Origin: DASPJR01 sp035628505
GTDB taxonomy: Bacteria; Planctomycetota; SZUA-567; H5-PLA8
DNA: 15,395 nucleotides
Direction: 5' to 3'
Assembly: GCA_035628505.1 (NCBI GenBank)
Contig: DASPJR010000199.1
Location: 1 to 15,395 of the forward strand
The notes under the pieces were generated by a model, which was not told where the DNA came from, made no database searches, and was given only the letters and a program-made list of their open reading frames with translations. Of this stretch, positions 1-6,293 are shown piece after piece. The translations under genes were made by a program, and so were the position numbers. Position 1 is the stretch's first letter; every line of letters starts with the position of its first letter.

Positions 1-1203
1 CTGGACGCAAAGGGCCAGCTTGAGCTGGACGTGCGCGGCGATGGAAAGTTCCGAAGCATTGCAAGACAGGACGTGTTGAGCCTGAGCTTAAAAGGAGAAG
101 GCGAGAAGCCAAAAACTCAGGCGGTTAAAATTGAAGTTCGTAAGAAGGAAGACGGAAGCTGGGTTTATCGGAACGTCACACACCTGCTCGTCCGGATTGA
201 ATCGGAGCAGCTCGTGATTGTCGATGCCAACGGCAACGGCACTTACAATGAGCCCGGAGTCGACGGCATTACGTGGCAAGGCGAGACCTTTCTTTTTCCA
301 CTGCCGGCTACAACGGAACGGTGGTGCTCGGCGACGCAGAATTTTACTGCCCTGCAGCTCGGCGTGTGGGGAGAGAATGCCGCTGTCAACGGGCGTCCGC
401 TCGCCACGACCGTTCCGACTGCTTTGCCGGTGCTCAAAGGCGTGAACAGCGAGCGCGTAAAGATCGGTCTCACGCCGCGGCCGGAAGACGTGAAGCTCAG
501 CGCCGAACTGCAGAAGCATTGCGCTTACATGACCGGCACCGGCCAGCTCGCACACGCTGAGGACAAGAGCAAGCCCGGCTACAGCGAAGAAGGACACAAT
601 GCCGGAATGCGCAGCATTCTAAGCATGGGGACGCCCGCGGGAAATGTGGCGCTTGGCATGGTCAATACCTATTTCCACCGCCAGGACGTGATTCGTCCAA
701 ACACCGTCGCGTTTGGTGTGGGATATGACGGAAAGTTCGGCGGAATTGACGGCCGCACCAACTGCTCGCCCGTTCAGCCACAACACTTCCCAGTGCTATG
801 TCCTGTTCCCGGGCAGAGCGGCGTTGCGTTGAGCTATGGCAAAGAAGCGCCGGACGCAACCCCTGGTGATCCGAGCGCCGGATACCCGATCACCGTTTAT
901 TTCAATACGCGCCAGCTCAAGCTGACGTCGCACTCACTTAAGGCGCTCGGGCCAGCGGGAGCCGCTGCGGGGTTAAAGCCCGGTTCCGGCGTTAACGTCG
1001 ATTGCTACGTGTTCGATCCGCAGACCGGTGCGTCGGCGGACATGACCGGCTATCAGCAGTGCGTCTGCCTGATTGCAAAAGATCCACTGCAGGGCGGAAC
1101 CGAATACGAAGTTACGATGAACGTTGAGGTAGATGGAAAACCGTGGACGAAAACCTGGCGCTTCTCGACTGCTGGCGGCGGTTCCAAACCGAAAAAGCGC
1201 TGA
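1..1203 (+). CDS. Secreted-type CAP (SCP/PR1-like) domain protein, 5' end missing
   Basis: The frame is open from base 1, so the N-terminus, including any signal peptide, lies outside the window; 400 codons are visible. The GTG at 31 is not a convincing start because the frame continues upstream. Numbering from base 1: residues 70-90 hold an Asp/Asn/Gly-rich loop (VDANGNGTYNEPGVDG) resembling a calcium-binding EF-hand or dockerin-type loop. About residues 150-255 look like a CAP domain of the bacterial type, with AHAEDKSKPGY, then an EEGHNAG segment, a YFHR motif and an AFGVGYDG strand. From about 290 to the end there is a beta-rich Ig/Big-like tail ending in WRFSTAGG and a basic KPKKR. CAP proteins are usually extracytoplasmic; no enzymatic activity can be assigned. 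The family call rests on motif order only. The responder-like gene follows after 59 bases and may be co-transcribed. Confidence 0.7.
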   Translation: MDAKGQLELDVRGDGKFRSIARQDVLSLSLKGEGEKPKTQAVKIEVRKKEDGSWVYRNVTHLLVRIESEQLVIVDANGNGTYNEPGVDGITWQGETFLFPLPATTERWCSATQNFTALQLGVWGENAAVNGRPLATTVPTALPVLKGVNSERVKIGLTPRPEDVKLSAELQKHCAYMTGTGQLAHAEDKSKPGYSEEGHNAGMRSILSMGTPAGNVALGMVNTYFHRQDVIRPNTVAFGVGYDGKFGGIDGRTNCSPVQPQHFPVLCPVPGQSGVALSYGKEAPDATPGDPSAGYPITVYFNTRQLKLTSHSLKALGPAGAAAGLKPGSGVNVDCYVFDPQTGASADMTGYQQCVCLIAKDPLQGGTEYEVTMNVEVDGKPWTKTWRFSTAGGGSKPKKR

Positions 1204-1262
1204 CGCTCTGTGTTCTGTCGGAACGGTCTTTGCTCGTGTGTGTGCCGAAGGAGCCGCAGGGC

Positions 1263-1640
1263 ATGCAGCGAACCGTTCTGATTATCGATTATCACTCAGA
1301 TATAGCAGAAATGCTGGCGCTCGCGCTATCCATGGATAAGTACGCCGTGAAGATAGCGCGTAAAAAAGACGAAGAGTCGCGCATCCTTAAAGAAGATGCA
1401 TCCATAGGCTGCATTCTGCTCGACTGGCGGTCTCCCGATATGCCCTACGACCAATATCTTCAGGAGGTCCGCCGGATTCGCCCGGATATCCCGGTTATTC
1501 TGCTTACGGACGACAAAACCGTTAAAGAGCACGCAACGGACAAGGGGCTTCGCTGCATGGTAAGCGCGCCCTACGATATTGAGCATCTCGAAGAAGTTCT
1601 TGATCACTGCGGCAGCTGGGCAGTGGCTGCGCGCGACTAA
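1263..1640 (+). CDS. Stand-alone degenerate response-regulator receiver domain protein
   Basis: A 125-residue protein that is only a receiver (CheY-like) fold with no output domain. The start is ATG 1263, nine bases after an AAGGAG SD site at 1248-1253; longer in-frame extensions overlap the previous gene. The hydrophobic beta1 strand TVLIID ends in D9, beta3 CILLDW carries the expected phospho-acceptor D54, and beta4 IPVILLTDD carries the switch Thr82. Two positions are atypical. The second acidic residue of the usual DD pair is Tyr10, and the conserved Lys of the K-P motif is Ala102 (APYD). Mg2+ binding and phosphorylation signalling may therefore be weakened or absent, as in pseudo-receivers. 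No partner kinase is adjacent; the histidine kinase at 10919-12322 is distant. It lies 59 bases after the CAP protein gene. Confidence 0.82.
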   Translation: MQRTVLIIDYHSDIAEMLALALSMDKYAVKIARKKDEESRILKEDASIGCILLDWRSPDMPYDQYLQEVRRIRPDIPVILLTDDKTVKEHATDKGLRCMVSAPYDIEHLEEVLDHCGSWAVAARD

Positions 1641-1831
1641 TCCTTAATTCGAAAGACCGTTTCTCATAGGCGAACTTCTTCTTTCGCAAGCGCTGGAATG
1701 CGCTCGTGCAATATGGCGTGCAGCAACCACATTTTTGACTAATAGCAGAATCTGCCGGCGCGTCAGATAGACGCAATTCAATCTAATGGTGTACACAGTT
1801 TCAGACGCTCTACCTTTAGAGGAGTCATGAC
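1641..1831 (+). other. Intergenic leader of the selenoprotein gene
   Basis: This gap of 191 bases is noticeably more A/T-rich than its surroundings. I found no tRNA or hairpin terminator. It has a TTGACT at 1735-1740 and a TCTAAT at 1782-1787, each resembling half of a sigma70 promoter, but they are 41 bases apart and do not make a pair. A promoter for the downstream gene probably lies here, but I cannot place it. Confidence 0.4.
1818..1824 (+). promoter_or_regulatory. Strong Shine-Dalgarno site of the selenoprotein gene
   Basis: AGAGGAG lies seven bases before the ATG at 1832. It fixes the start well upstream of the in-frame UGA, showing that the stretch 1832-1993 is translated as the beginning of the gene. 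A signal peptide follows directly, as expected for a real N-terminus. Confidence 0.8.
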
Positions 1832-2434
1832 ATGTTGAACAAATCCATTCTGCTTGGCGGCCTGTTCGTGTGCGTGCTGCTAACGAGTGCCGTTGAAGCT
1901 GGCCAGCCCAAGTCCGATCCCAAAAAGCCCGCCGGCGGAGATTTAAAGAGTTCCAAGACCGAGACAGCAGTATTCCCTGTTACGGGAATGATGTGAAACA
2001 ACTGCGTTGCGGCGGTGGTCACCGCCTTCAAGAAGAGCGACGGAGTCACGGACGCGAAAGCTGACGGCGTGAGCAGTGCCACCGTCACCTTCGATCCAAG
2101 TAAGATTACGATCGAGAAGATCATCGCCGATTTCAAAGCCAACAAGCCCGCGCGTTTCGATATCTATAAGCCGGGTGAGAAGCCCAGTTATAGCTACAGC
2201 GGCAAGGATGAAACCGTCGGCGGACGCTTGTCCATCAAGCCAACTGACGCCGGAAAAGATGTTGTCTGCCGGCTGTATGCACGCCGCAGTGGCGAGAAGA
2301 CCGAGCGGTTCTTCAATCTGATTGCAACGGGCGAGCTGGCGGCAACGATCGAGAAAATCCGTAAGGAAGGGCGCGAGGTCCGCGTCACCGGCGTTGCCAG
2401 CGATGAAGGCATCAAGGTATCGAAGATCGAGTAA
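1832..2434 (+). CDS. Predicted secreted selenoprotein with HMA metal-binding domain (Sec-x-x-Cys)
   Basis: Read through one in-frame UGA, this is a 200-residue protein starting at ATG 1832 behind a strong SD site. Residues 1-23 form a signal peptide (basic MLNK, hydrophobic core, V-E-A cleavage site before Gly24). Residues 24-44 are a Lys/Pro-rich linker. Residues 45-115 match a heavy-metal-associated (MerP/CopZ/Atx1-like) domain: VTGMMUNNCVAAV corresponds to the family motif GMxCxxCxxxV, with Sec55 replacing the first metal-binding Cys and Cys58 kept, then SATVTFDPSKIT as the second strand region. Residues 116-200 are a further domain with one Cys (146), ending in beta-like strands (VRVTGVASDEGIKVSKIE) that faintly recall an OB fold. 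The likely place of action is the cell envelope, binding a soft metal or acting in thiol/selenol redox; the metal is unknown. No transporter gene is adjacent. The alternative is a Cys codon mutated to TGA in a pseudogene, which the hairpin after the UGA and the intact downstream frame argue against. Confidence 0.85.
1994..1996 (+). other. In-frame UGA proposed to encode selenocysteine (residue 55)
   Basis: The TGA is codon 55 of the frame opened at 1832, and the next in-frame stop is only at 2432-2434. It falls exactly on the first Cys position of the HMA motif GMxCxxC (seen as ATG ATG TGA AAC AAC TGC). Cys-to-Sec replacement at a functional Cys of a CxxC pair is the classic signature of bacterial selenoproteins. 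The selA, selB, selC and selD genes needed for insertion are not in this window. Confidence 0.83.
1997..2031 (+). promoter_or_regulatory. Predicted bacterial SECIS element
   Basis: Immediately after the UGA, GGCGGU (2011-2016) pairs perfectly with ACCGCC (2021-2026) around the tetraloop GGUC (2017-2020). UUG (2007-2009) can pair with CAA (2029-2031) below a 1x2 internal loop. The loop starts 20 bases after the UGA, within the spacing known for bacterial SECIS elements, and has G at its first two positions as required. From memory, the E. coli fdhF element also has a GGUC loop, 18 bases after its UGA. No bulged U corresponding to that of fdhF is present. The hairpin is coding (A-A-V-V-T-A) and would recruit SelB with Sec-tRNA. 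Confidence 0.8.
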
Positions 2435-2460
2435 GCGCGTCGGCAGTGCACAATAGGAAA

Positions 2461-2494
2461 CAGCCCGCGTGAAAACGCGGGCTGCTTCTTTTTT
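2461..2494 (+). terminator. Rho-independent terminator after the selenoprotein gene
   Basis: CAGCCCGCGT (2461-2470) pairs perfectly over 10 bp with ACGCGGGCTG (2475-2484) around a GAAA loop, followed by CTTCTTTTTT. It begins 26 bases after the selenoprotein stop codon. Being GC-rich and symmetrical, it could also stop the converging kinase transcript, but the T-run is on the plus strand. Confidence 0.92.
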
Positions 2495-2508
2495 AGCGTG
2501 GCTGAATC

Positions 2509-3651
2509 TCAGCGAGTGGAGACGAAGATCTGGGGGAGAAAGCGTCTGTCCGCGTCGGTCCTCGGGATCCGGTGCAGCAGGACCTCGATATCTTCCAGCA
2601 GTGCAGCGGGCGATTCTGAACGCTCGTTCGGCTCGACAGCGAGCATGCGCTTGACCAGCCGCGCCGTCTCGACGGAAAGATCCGGAAGAATATCACGCGG
2701 GTCGGGGCGGGGACCCTGTATATGCTGAAACATGACGTCAGTCGCGTTCTCGGCGAAGAAGGGAACCGACCCGGTCAGCATATGGAAGATGGTACAGCCC
2801 AGTCCGTAAATGTCGGCGCGTGAATCGATTTCCTTCTTGCCAAGCGCCTGCTCAGGCGCCATGTAGAGTGGCGTGCCCACGGCCTCTCCGGTCGCCGTCA
2901 GATGTGCTGAAATCACGAGCGATTTAGCCAGTCCCATGTCGATAATTTTGACGCGCCCATCTTGTGCGAGCAGCAGATTCTCGGGCTTGATGTCCCGGTG
3001 TACGACGCCGAATTCCTCCGCGTACGCGAGGCCTTTTGCTGCTTCTCGTACGATCAGCCACGCCGTATGTTCAGGAATGTTGCCTTCGCGCTCCAGGCGA
3101 TAGCCAATGGTGGTGCCCTCGAGCCATTCCATGGCGATGTACGGGCTGTCGCTGGCCGCGCCGCACTCATAGGTCGTCACAAGATTCGGATGGGAGAGGT
3201 TGCCGGCCAGATGCATCTCGCGCCGGAAGCGCTCGATCCATTGCGATCCCTTCGTGAGATTCGGCGGCAGAACCTTCAGCACAACCAGCCGGTCGTTTTC
3301 GGTATCGCGCGCCTTGTATACGCGCGTATAGCCCTTTTCGGAAAGTACATGGATCAGGTCGTACTTGCCGAAGAATTTCATGGCTGCGATCTTTTGCGAA
3401 TGCGTCAGCCCTTGAAAGGTGCTGGCGCGTGCGCGTCGCAGATCAAGTTCGTCATGGAGTGTCTTGTATTGCGCGGGAGTAATAAGGCGTTGCTGCAGCA
3501 GGAGCTGCTCAGCCTTGATCTCAACTTTGCCGCGCAGCATCTGTTTTTGAAGGGCAAGCGTTTCCTGCAGCTGTGCCTGGGTGACATATCCCAGTTCAAG
3601 GCACAACGCGAGAACCGTTTGCGCTGCGTTGGCAGCAGGCTGAACACTCAT
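2509..3651 (-). CDS. PknB-type serine/threonine protein kinase with N-terminal helical domain
   Basis: 380 residues, ATG at 3651. Residues 10-72 hold two similar helical units, LELGYVTQAQLQETL and LLLQQRLITPAQYKTL, resembling the N-terminal domain of type II secretion/MshE ATPases that many PVC and delta-type kinases carry. Residues 96-362 form a Hanks-type kinase: Lys126 in VVLKVL, Glu145 in helix C, HRDIKPEN (Asp220, Asn225), DMG (Asp238) instead of DFG, and APE at 265-267. All catalytic residues are present. The phosphate-binding loop (LSEKGYTRVYKA, 103-114) has only one of the usual three glycines. There is no transmembrane segment, so the kinase is probably cytoplasmic. The substrate is unknown. 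It converges on the selenoprotein gene. Its ribosome binding site lies inside a palindrome. Confidence 0.92.
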   Translation of the reverse strand: MSVQPAANAAQTVLALCLELGYVTQAQLQETLALQKQMLRGKVEIKAEQLLLQQRLITPAQYKTLHDELDLRRARASTFQGLTHSQKIAAMKFFGKYDLIHVLSEKGYTRVYKARDTENDRLVVLKVLPPNLTKGSQWIERFRREMHLAGNLSHPNLVTTYECGAASDSPYIAMEWLEGTTIGYRLEREGNIPEHTAWLIVREAAKGLAYAEEFGVVHRDIKPENLLLAQDGRVKIIDMGLAKSLVISAHLTATGEAVGTPLYMAPEQALGKKEIDSRADIYGLGCTIFHMLTGSVPFFAENATDVMFQHIQGPRPDPRDILPDLSVETARLVKRMLAVEPNERSESPAALLEDIEVLLHRIPRTDADRRFLPQIFVSTR

Positions 3652-3653
3652 AC

Positions 3654-3668
3654 GCGGGAGGCTCCCGC
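3654..3668 (-). promoter_or_regulatory. Palindrome covering the kinase ribosome binding site
   Basis: Three bases before the kinase ATG is GCGGGAG-C-CTCCCGC on the minus strand. It contains the best SD candidate, GGGAG, ten bases from the start codon, and its exact complement CUCCC. In RNA it could form a 5-bp GC stem with a 5-base loop that hides the SD. Control by RBS sequestration is an inference; it may instead be a small dispersed palindromic repeat. Confidence 0.45.
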
Positions 3669-3711
3669 CACACAGAAGTTCGACACTTTGTGCAACTATA
3701 CTGCAGGCCGG

Positions 3712-3735
3712 AAAAAAATCAGCCCGTATTTTTTT
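3712..3735. terminator. A/T-rich palindrome between membrane-protein and kinase genes
   Basis: AAAAAAAT (3712-3719) can pair with ATTTTTTT (3728-3735) around an 8-base loop. It lies 28 bases after the stop of the membrane-protein gene that is transcribed toward the kinase, so it could be a weak terminator for that transcript. The all-A/T stem is poor, so confidence is low. Confidence 0.3.
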
Positions 3736-3762
3736 TAAGACGTTGCAGTTCCACGAATTGCA

Positions 3763-4500
3763 TTATCGGACGGAAAAGCGGTTCACGAACTCGTAAAAGA
3801 AGGTCTGCAATACGCGGTAGATCTCGATGTACGCATTTCCAATGTGATCCCGAAAGAACTGTACCGGCATTTCAGGAGTGCCCACAAACGGCCGTAAGTC
3901 CCAGCCCATCTGCACGCCAATGAACGCGTAAAGCACAAACCACACCTGGCTCAGGCGTTGATGGACATGGTTGCGCGCGATCAGCGGGGCGTAGCTGGCG
4001 TGCAGTGATCGGCGCGCGTTCCAGCCGGCGACAGCGAACATCAGGGTGCTCCAGGCTTGCGCCGTTCGGTAATCGCCGTGGGTGAAATTCACGAGCGCAG
4101 TAACTGGCGCGAGCGCCATGAGCTGCAGCGCCACAAGCATCTGATAGTCGGTAAGGCCGCGCCAGACGGCGCGAAAATCATCGCCAACACCGAGCAGCAG
4201 ATTGAGCACATAAAAACTCGGGACTGCAGTGAGCATCGTGGCCAGGAAAAGGAGCGGGACTTTTACGGCGCCGTAAAACACCATCAGCGCACGCGAACCT
4301 TCGAAGCCGTTGTAGCTTGCCATTACTGCTCCGTAGAAGCCTCCACAGACGACAATCAGAACCACGGGCGCGCACGGCGGGAGCGCGAGCCACTCGCTCC
4401 CACGCTTCCCGCCGGTATGCAGAAATGCGGCAATGCCTTTCCACCACACGTCGAATCCAGGAAGGACGGGTGGCTTTGCGCTGAGACCGGCAGCAGCCAT
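3763..4500 (-). CDS. Multi-pass membrane protein, second member of a paralogous pair
   Basis: 245 residues from ATG 4500, which begins five bases after the stop codon of the upstream paralogue; a GGAG lies ten bases before the start. About five hydrophobic segments are visible, near residues 43-62, 78-105, 119-138, 148-164 and 184-202. Two blocks are shared with the neighbour at 4506-5276: KVPLLFLATMLTAVPSFYVL (residues 80-99) and FIGVQMGWDLRPFVGTPEMP followed by VQFFR (193-217). The second block follows the last membrane helix and ends in an aromatic, weakly charged tail. I do not recognise the family and assign no function. The conserved Gln-Met-Gly-Trp and Arg-Pro-Phe-x-Gly-x-Pro-Glu residues suggest a specific structural or binding role at the membrane. 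Probably co-transcribed with its paralogue. Confidence 0.8.
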   Translation of the reverse strand: MAAAGLSAKPPVLPGFDVWWKGIAAFLHTGGKRGSEWLALPPCAPVVLIVVCGGFYGAVMASYNGFEGSRALMVFYGAVKVPLLFLATMLTAVPSFYVLNLLLGVGDDFRAVWRGLTDYQMLVALQLMALAPVTALVNFTHGDYRTAQAWSTLMFAVAGWNARRSLHASYAPLIARNHVHQRLSQVWFVLYAFIGVQMGWDLRPFVGTPEMPVQFFRDHIGNAYIEIYRVLQTFFYEFVNRFSVR

Positions 4501-4505
4501 GTCAG

Positions 4506-5276
4506 TCAGGCTCCAAAAAGTTTATGCAGGTGATAGAGCAGGGATTCAATCATGCTGCCGCCTTTGCCACGGAAGAAGATGAACGGCAGTTCAGGCGATC
4601 CGATAAACGGCCTTAAGATCCAGCCCATCTGGGCACCCACGAAAACATACAGCACCACCCACCAGCCCAGCATCCGCCAGATGTTCTGGTTCACGTGCGC
4701 TGGCCGGCTGAACATCCCGGGCGACTCTGTGCTGTTCGTTTCTCCGTTCGTGTCCGCAACAGGCGATGATTGCACGTCGTCAGGCGGCTCATTGATGGCC
4801 TTGATGAATGTGCGTACACCCAGAATGCCCGCAATGGCACATGCCACGACGGTCAGCACGACCATGAAGGAATAGGATGTCGTGGTGACCGCAAAAAATG
4901 CAATCACGGGCGCGAGCGAGCCAAGCACAGCGGCAAGGATGGTGTGCGCGACCATCAGCATCGCCGCGAATTCACGCGCACTGAAGCGCAGTCCGCGCAG
5001 TGCGCCGAAGACATATAGGGACGGGCACGTAACCGCAGACGTAAGGAACAGGAGCATGGGCATCTTGACGACATCAGCAAGCATGAAGCGGTAGTCCGGC
5101 TCAGCCCGGCTGCTGATAGAATAGACACCGAGCGACAGTCCGAACACAGCCGCGCAGAGGCCCTGCCACGCGATCCAGCTGAGCATCAGCCGCACACGCT
5201 CGTTTGCGATCATGCGTCCACGCAGCAGCGCGTCGAATGCAGGCCAGGAAAGAATAGAGACCGCAATGCTGGACAT
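4506..5276 (-). CDS. Multi-pass membrane protein, first member of a paralogous pair
   Basis: 256 residues. I chose ATG 5276 because a GAGGAG SD site (5285-5290 on the plus strand) lies eight bases before it; a TTG two codons upstream is too close to that site. Hydrophobic segments lie near residues 33-52, 70-92, 103-130, 135-155 and 201-219. A polar, acidic loop of about 40 residues (160-200) separates the last two. It shares KMPMLLFLTSAVTCPSLYVF (71-90) and FVGAQMGWILRPFIGSPELP with FIFFR (212-236) with its neighbour, so the two arose by duplication. The family is not recognised. The two genes are five bases apart and probably encode partners or subunits of one membrane complex, which is an inference from arrangement alone. 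Confidence 0.8.
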   Translation of the reverse strand: MSSIAVSILSWPAFDALLRGRMIANERVRLMLSWIAWQGLCAAVFGLSLGVYSISSRAEPDYRFMLADVVKMPMLLFLTSAVTCPSLYVFGALRGLRFSAREFAAMLMVAHTILAAVLGSLAPVIAFFAVTTTSYSFMVVLTVVACAIAGILGVRTFIKAINEPPDDVQSSPVADTNGETNSTESPGMFSRPAHVNQNIWRMLGWWVVLYVFVGAQMGWILRPFIGSPELPFIFFRGKGGSMIESLLYHLHKLFGA

Positions 5277-5411
5277 GTGCAATGCTCCTCGAAATGTTCG
5301 GTTCGCCGATAGTTACTGGCGAGGGAACAAAGGAGCATGCAATTGCGTCACAGTAAATTTCAAGAATTCTTTGCAATACAAAGTAATTCTGCTTTTCAGC
5401 AACGAAAGGGA
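5277..5411 (-). promoter_or_regulatory. Leader region of the membrane-protein pair
   Basis: This 135-base gap is clearly A/T-richer than its neighbours and separates the hydrolase gene end from the membrane-protein pair. It contains the GAGGAG ribosome binding site (5285-5290). A promoter probably lies here, but no convincing -35/-10 pair can be identified. No hairpin terminator for the hydrolase operon is obvious. Confidence 0.35.
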
Positions 5412-6284
5412 TTACTTCGTGGGCGGCCGGGCTTCGAGCAGTCCGCGCTGCCTCATCCATTCGATCGCGCGGTCCGGCCAGGTGCTGGAAATAGACTTTG
5501 TAGCGCCGCCTATGCCGTAGCCAGCCCCGCCCTTGAGTCCGTGATCGCCGCGTTCGTACACGTGCAGCTCGGCGGGAACATTGGCCTTGAGCAGCGCGCT
5601 GTAAAAGTTAACGCTGTTCATTGCGTTTACCCCACGATCGTCTCCGGCATGAGCGAGGAACGTGGGCGGAGTCTCTTTCGTGACGTTGAGCTCGGCTGAG
5701 TAGAACTTCACGAGTTCCGGATCGGGCTGCGCGCCGAGCAGATTCTTCTTTGAACCGCCGTGTGTGTACTCGCCCATCGTGATCACCGGATAAATCGCGA
5801 GCACGAAATCCGGACGCGTCTGGACATCGAAGTGCGTGCCCGCCGTCGACGCCAGATGCCCGCCGGCTGAGTAACCGAGAATGCCCACGCGCCTGGGATC
5901 GATATTCCATTCCGCCGCTTTGGCGCGAACCGTCTTGATTGCCGCGTGCGCATCATCAAGCGGCGTGTTGTGCGAGTGGCCGGGCTTGCCCGGCAAGCGA
6001 TATTTGAGAACGATGCCTGCGACGCCGTGTTCGACGAACCACTTCGCCGTGTCATGGCCCTCGCTGCCCATCGTCAGGCCGCCGTAGCCGCCGCCAGGAC
6101 AGATGACGATCGCTGCGCCGGTGCGCTTCTCTGGCGCGGGCAAATGAATGAAGATCGAGGCCTTATCTTTCGCGTCCGGCGTGAGCACGATCTCTAGAAC
6201 GTCGTCGGCGGCAGCTAACGGGCTCAACAAAAAGGAACAAAAAATCAAAAAGGAAAGAAGAGAGGATTTCATGGACCGCTTCAT
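5412..6284 (-). CDS. Secreted alpha/beta hydrolase, acetyl-xylan-esterase-like
   Basis: 290 residues from ATG 6284; AAGAGG lies five bases upstream, overlapping the stop codon of the preceding gene. A GTG two codons earlier is possible. Residues 1-26 form a signal peptide (basic MKRSMK, hydrophobic core, cleavage at LAAA-DD). The mature part is a compact alpha/beta hydrolase: oxyanion-hole motif CPGGGYGG (62-69), nucleophile elbow GYSAGG with Ser139, acid Asp216 in HAGDDRGV and His248 in GDHGL. This order matches the BD-FAE/acetyl-esterase type that releases acetyl or similar groups from polysaccharides in the periplasm or outside the cell. The substrate cannot be read from sequence. It is the last gene of a tightly packed row with the DUF5063 gene nine bases upstream. 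Confidence 0.88.
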   Translation of the reverse strand: MKRSMKSSLLSFLIFCSFLLSPLAAADDVLEIVLTPDAKDKASIFIHLPAPEKRTGAAIVICPGGGYGGLTMGSEGHDTAKWFVEHGVAGIVLKYRLPGKPGHSHNTPLDDAHAAIKTVRAKAAEWNIDPRRVGILGYSAGGHLASTAGTHFDVQTRPDFVLAIYPVITMGEYTHGGSKKNLLGAQPDPELVKFYSAELNVTKETPPTFLAHAGDDRGVNAMNSVNFYSALLKANVPAELHVYERGDHGLKGGAGYGIGGATKSISSTWPDRAIEWMRQRGLLEARPPTK

Positions 6285-6293
6285 AAACACCTC

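Noticed and set aside
1735..1787. Sigma70-type promoter for the selenoprotein gene
   Set aside because: The TTGACT and TCTAAT elements are 41 bases apart, far from the required 16-18, so they are not a promoter pair.
2015..2434. A gene starting at GTG 2015, after the TGA
   Set aside because: It has no SD site, would start inside the HMA domain and would leave the SD, ATG and signal peptide at 1832 unexplained. Reading the TGA as Sec explains all of these.
2962..3738. Plus-strand open frame of 258 codons opposite the kinase
   Set aside because: The minus-strand frame has a complete set of kinase motifs; the plus frame has none and no SD site.
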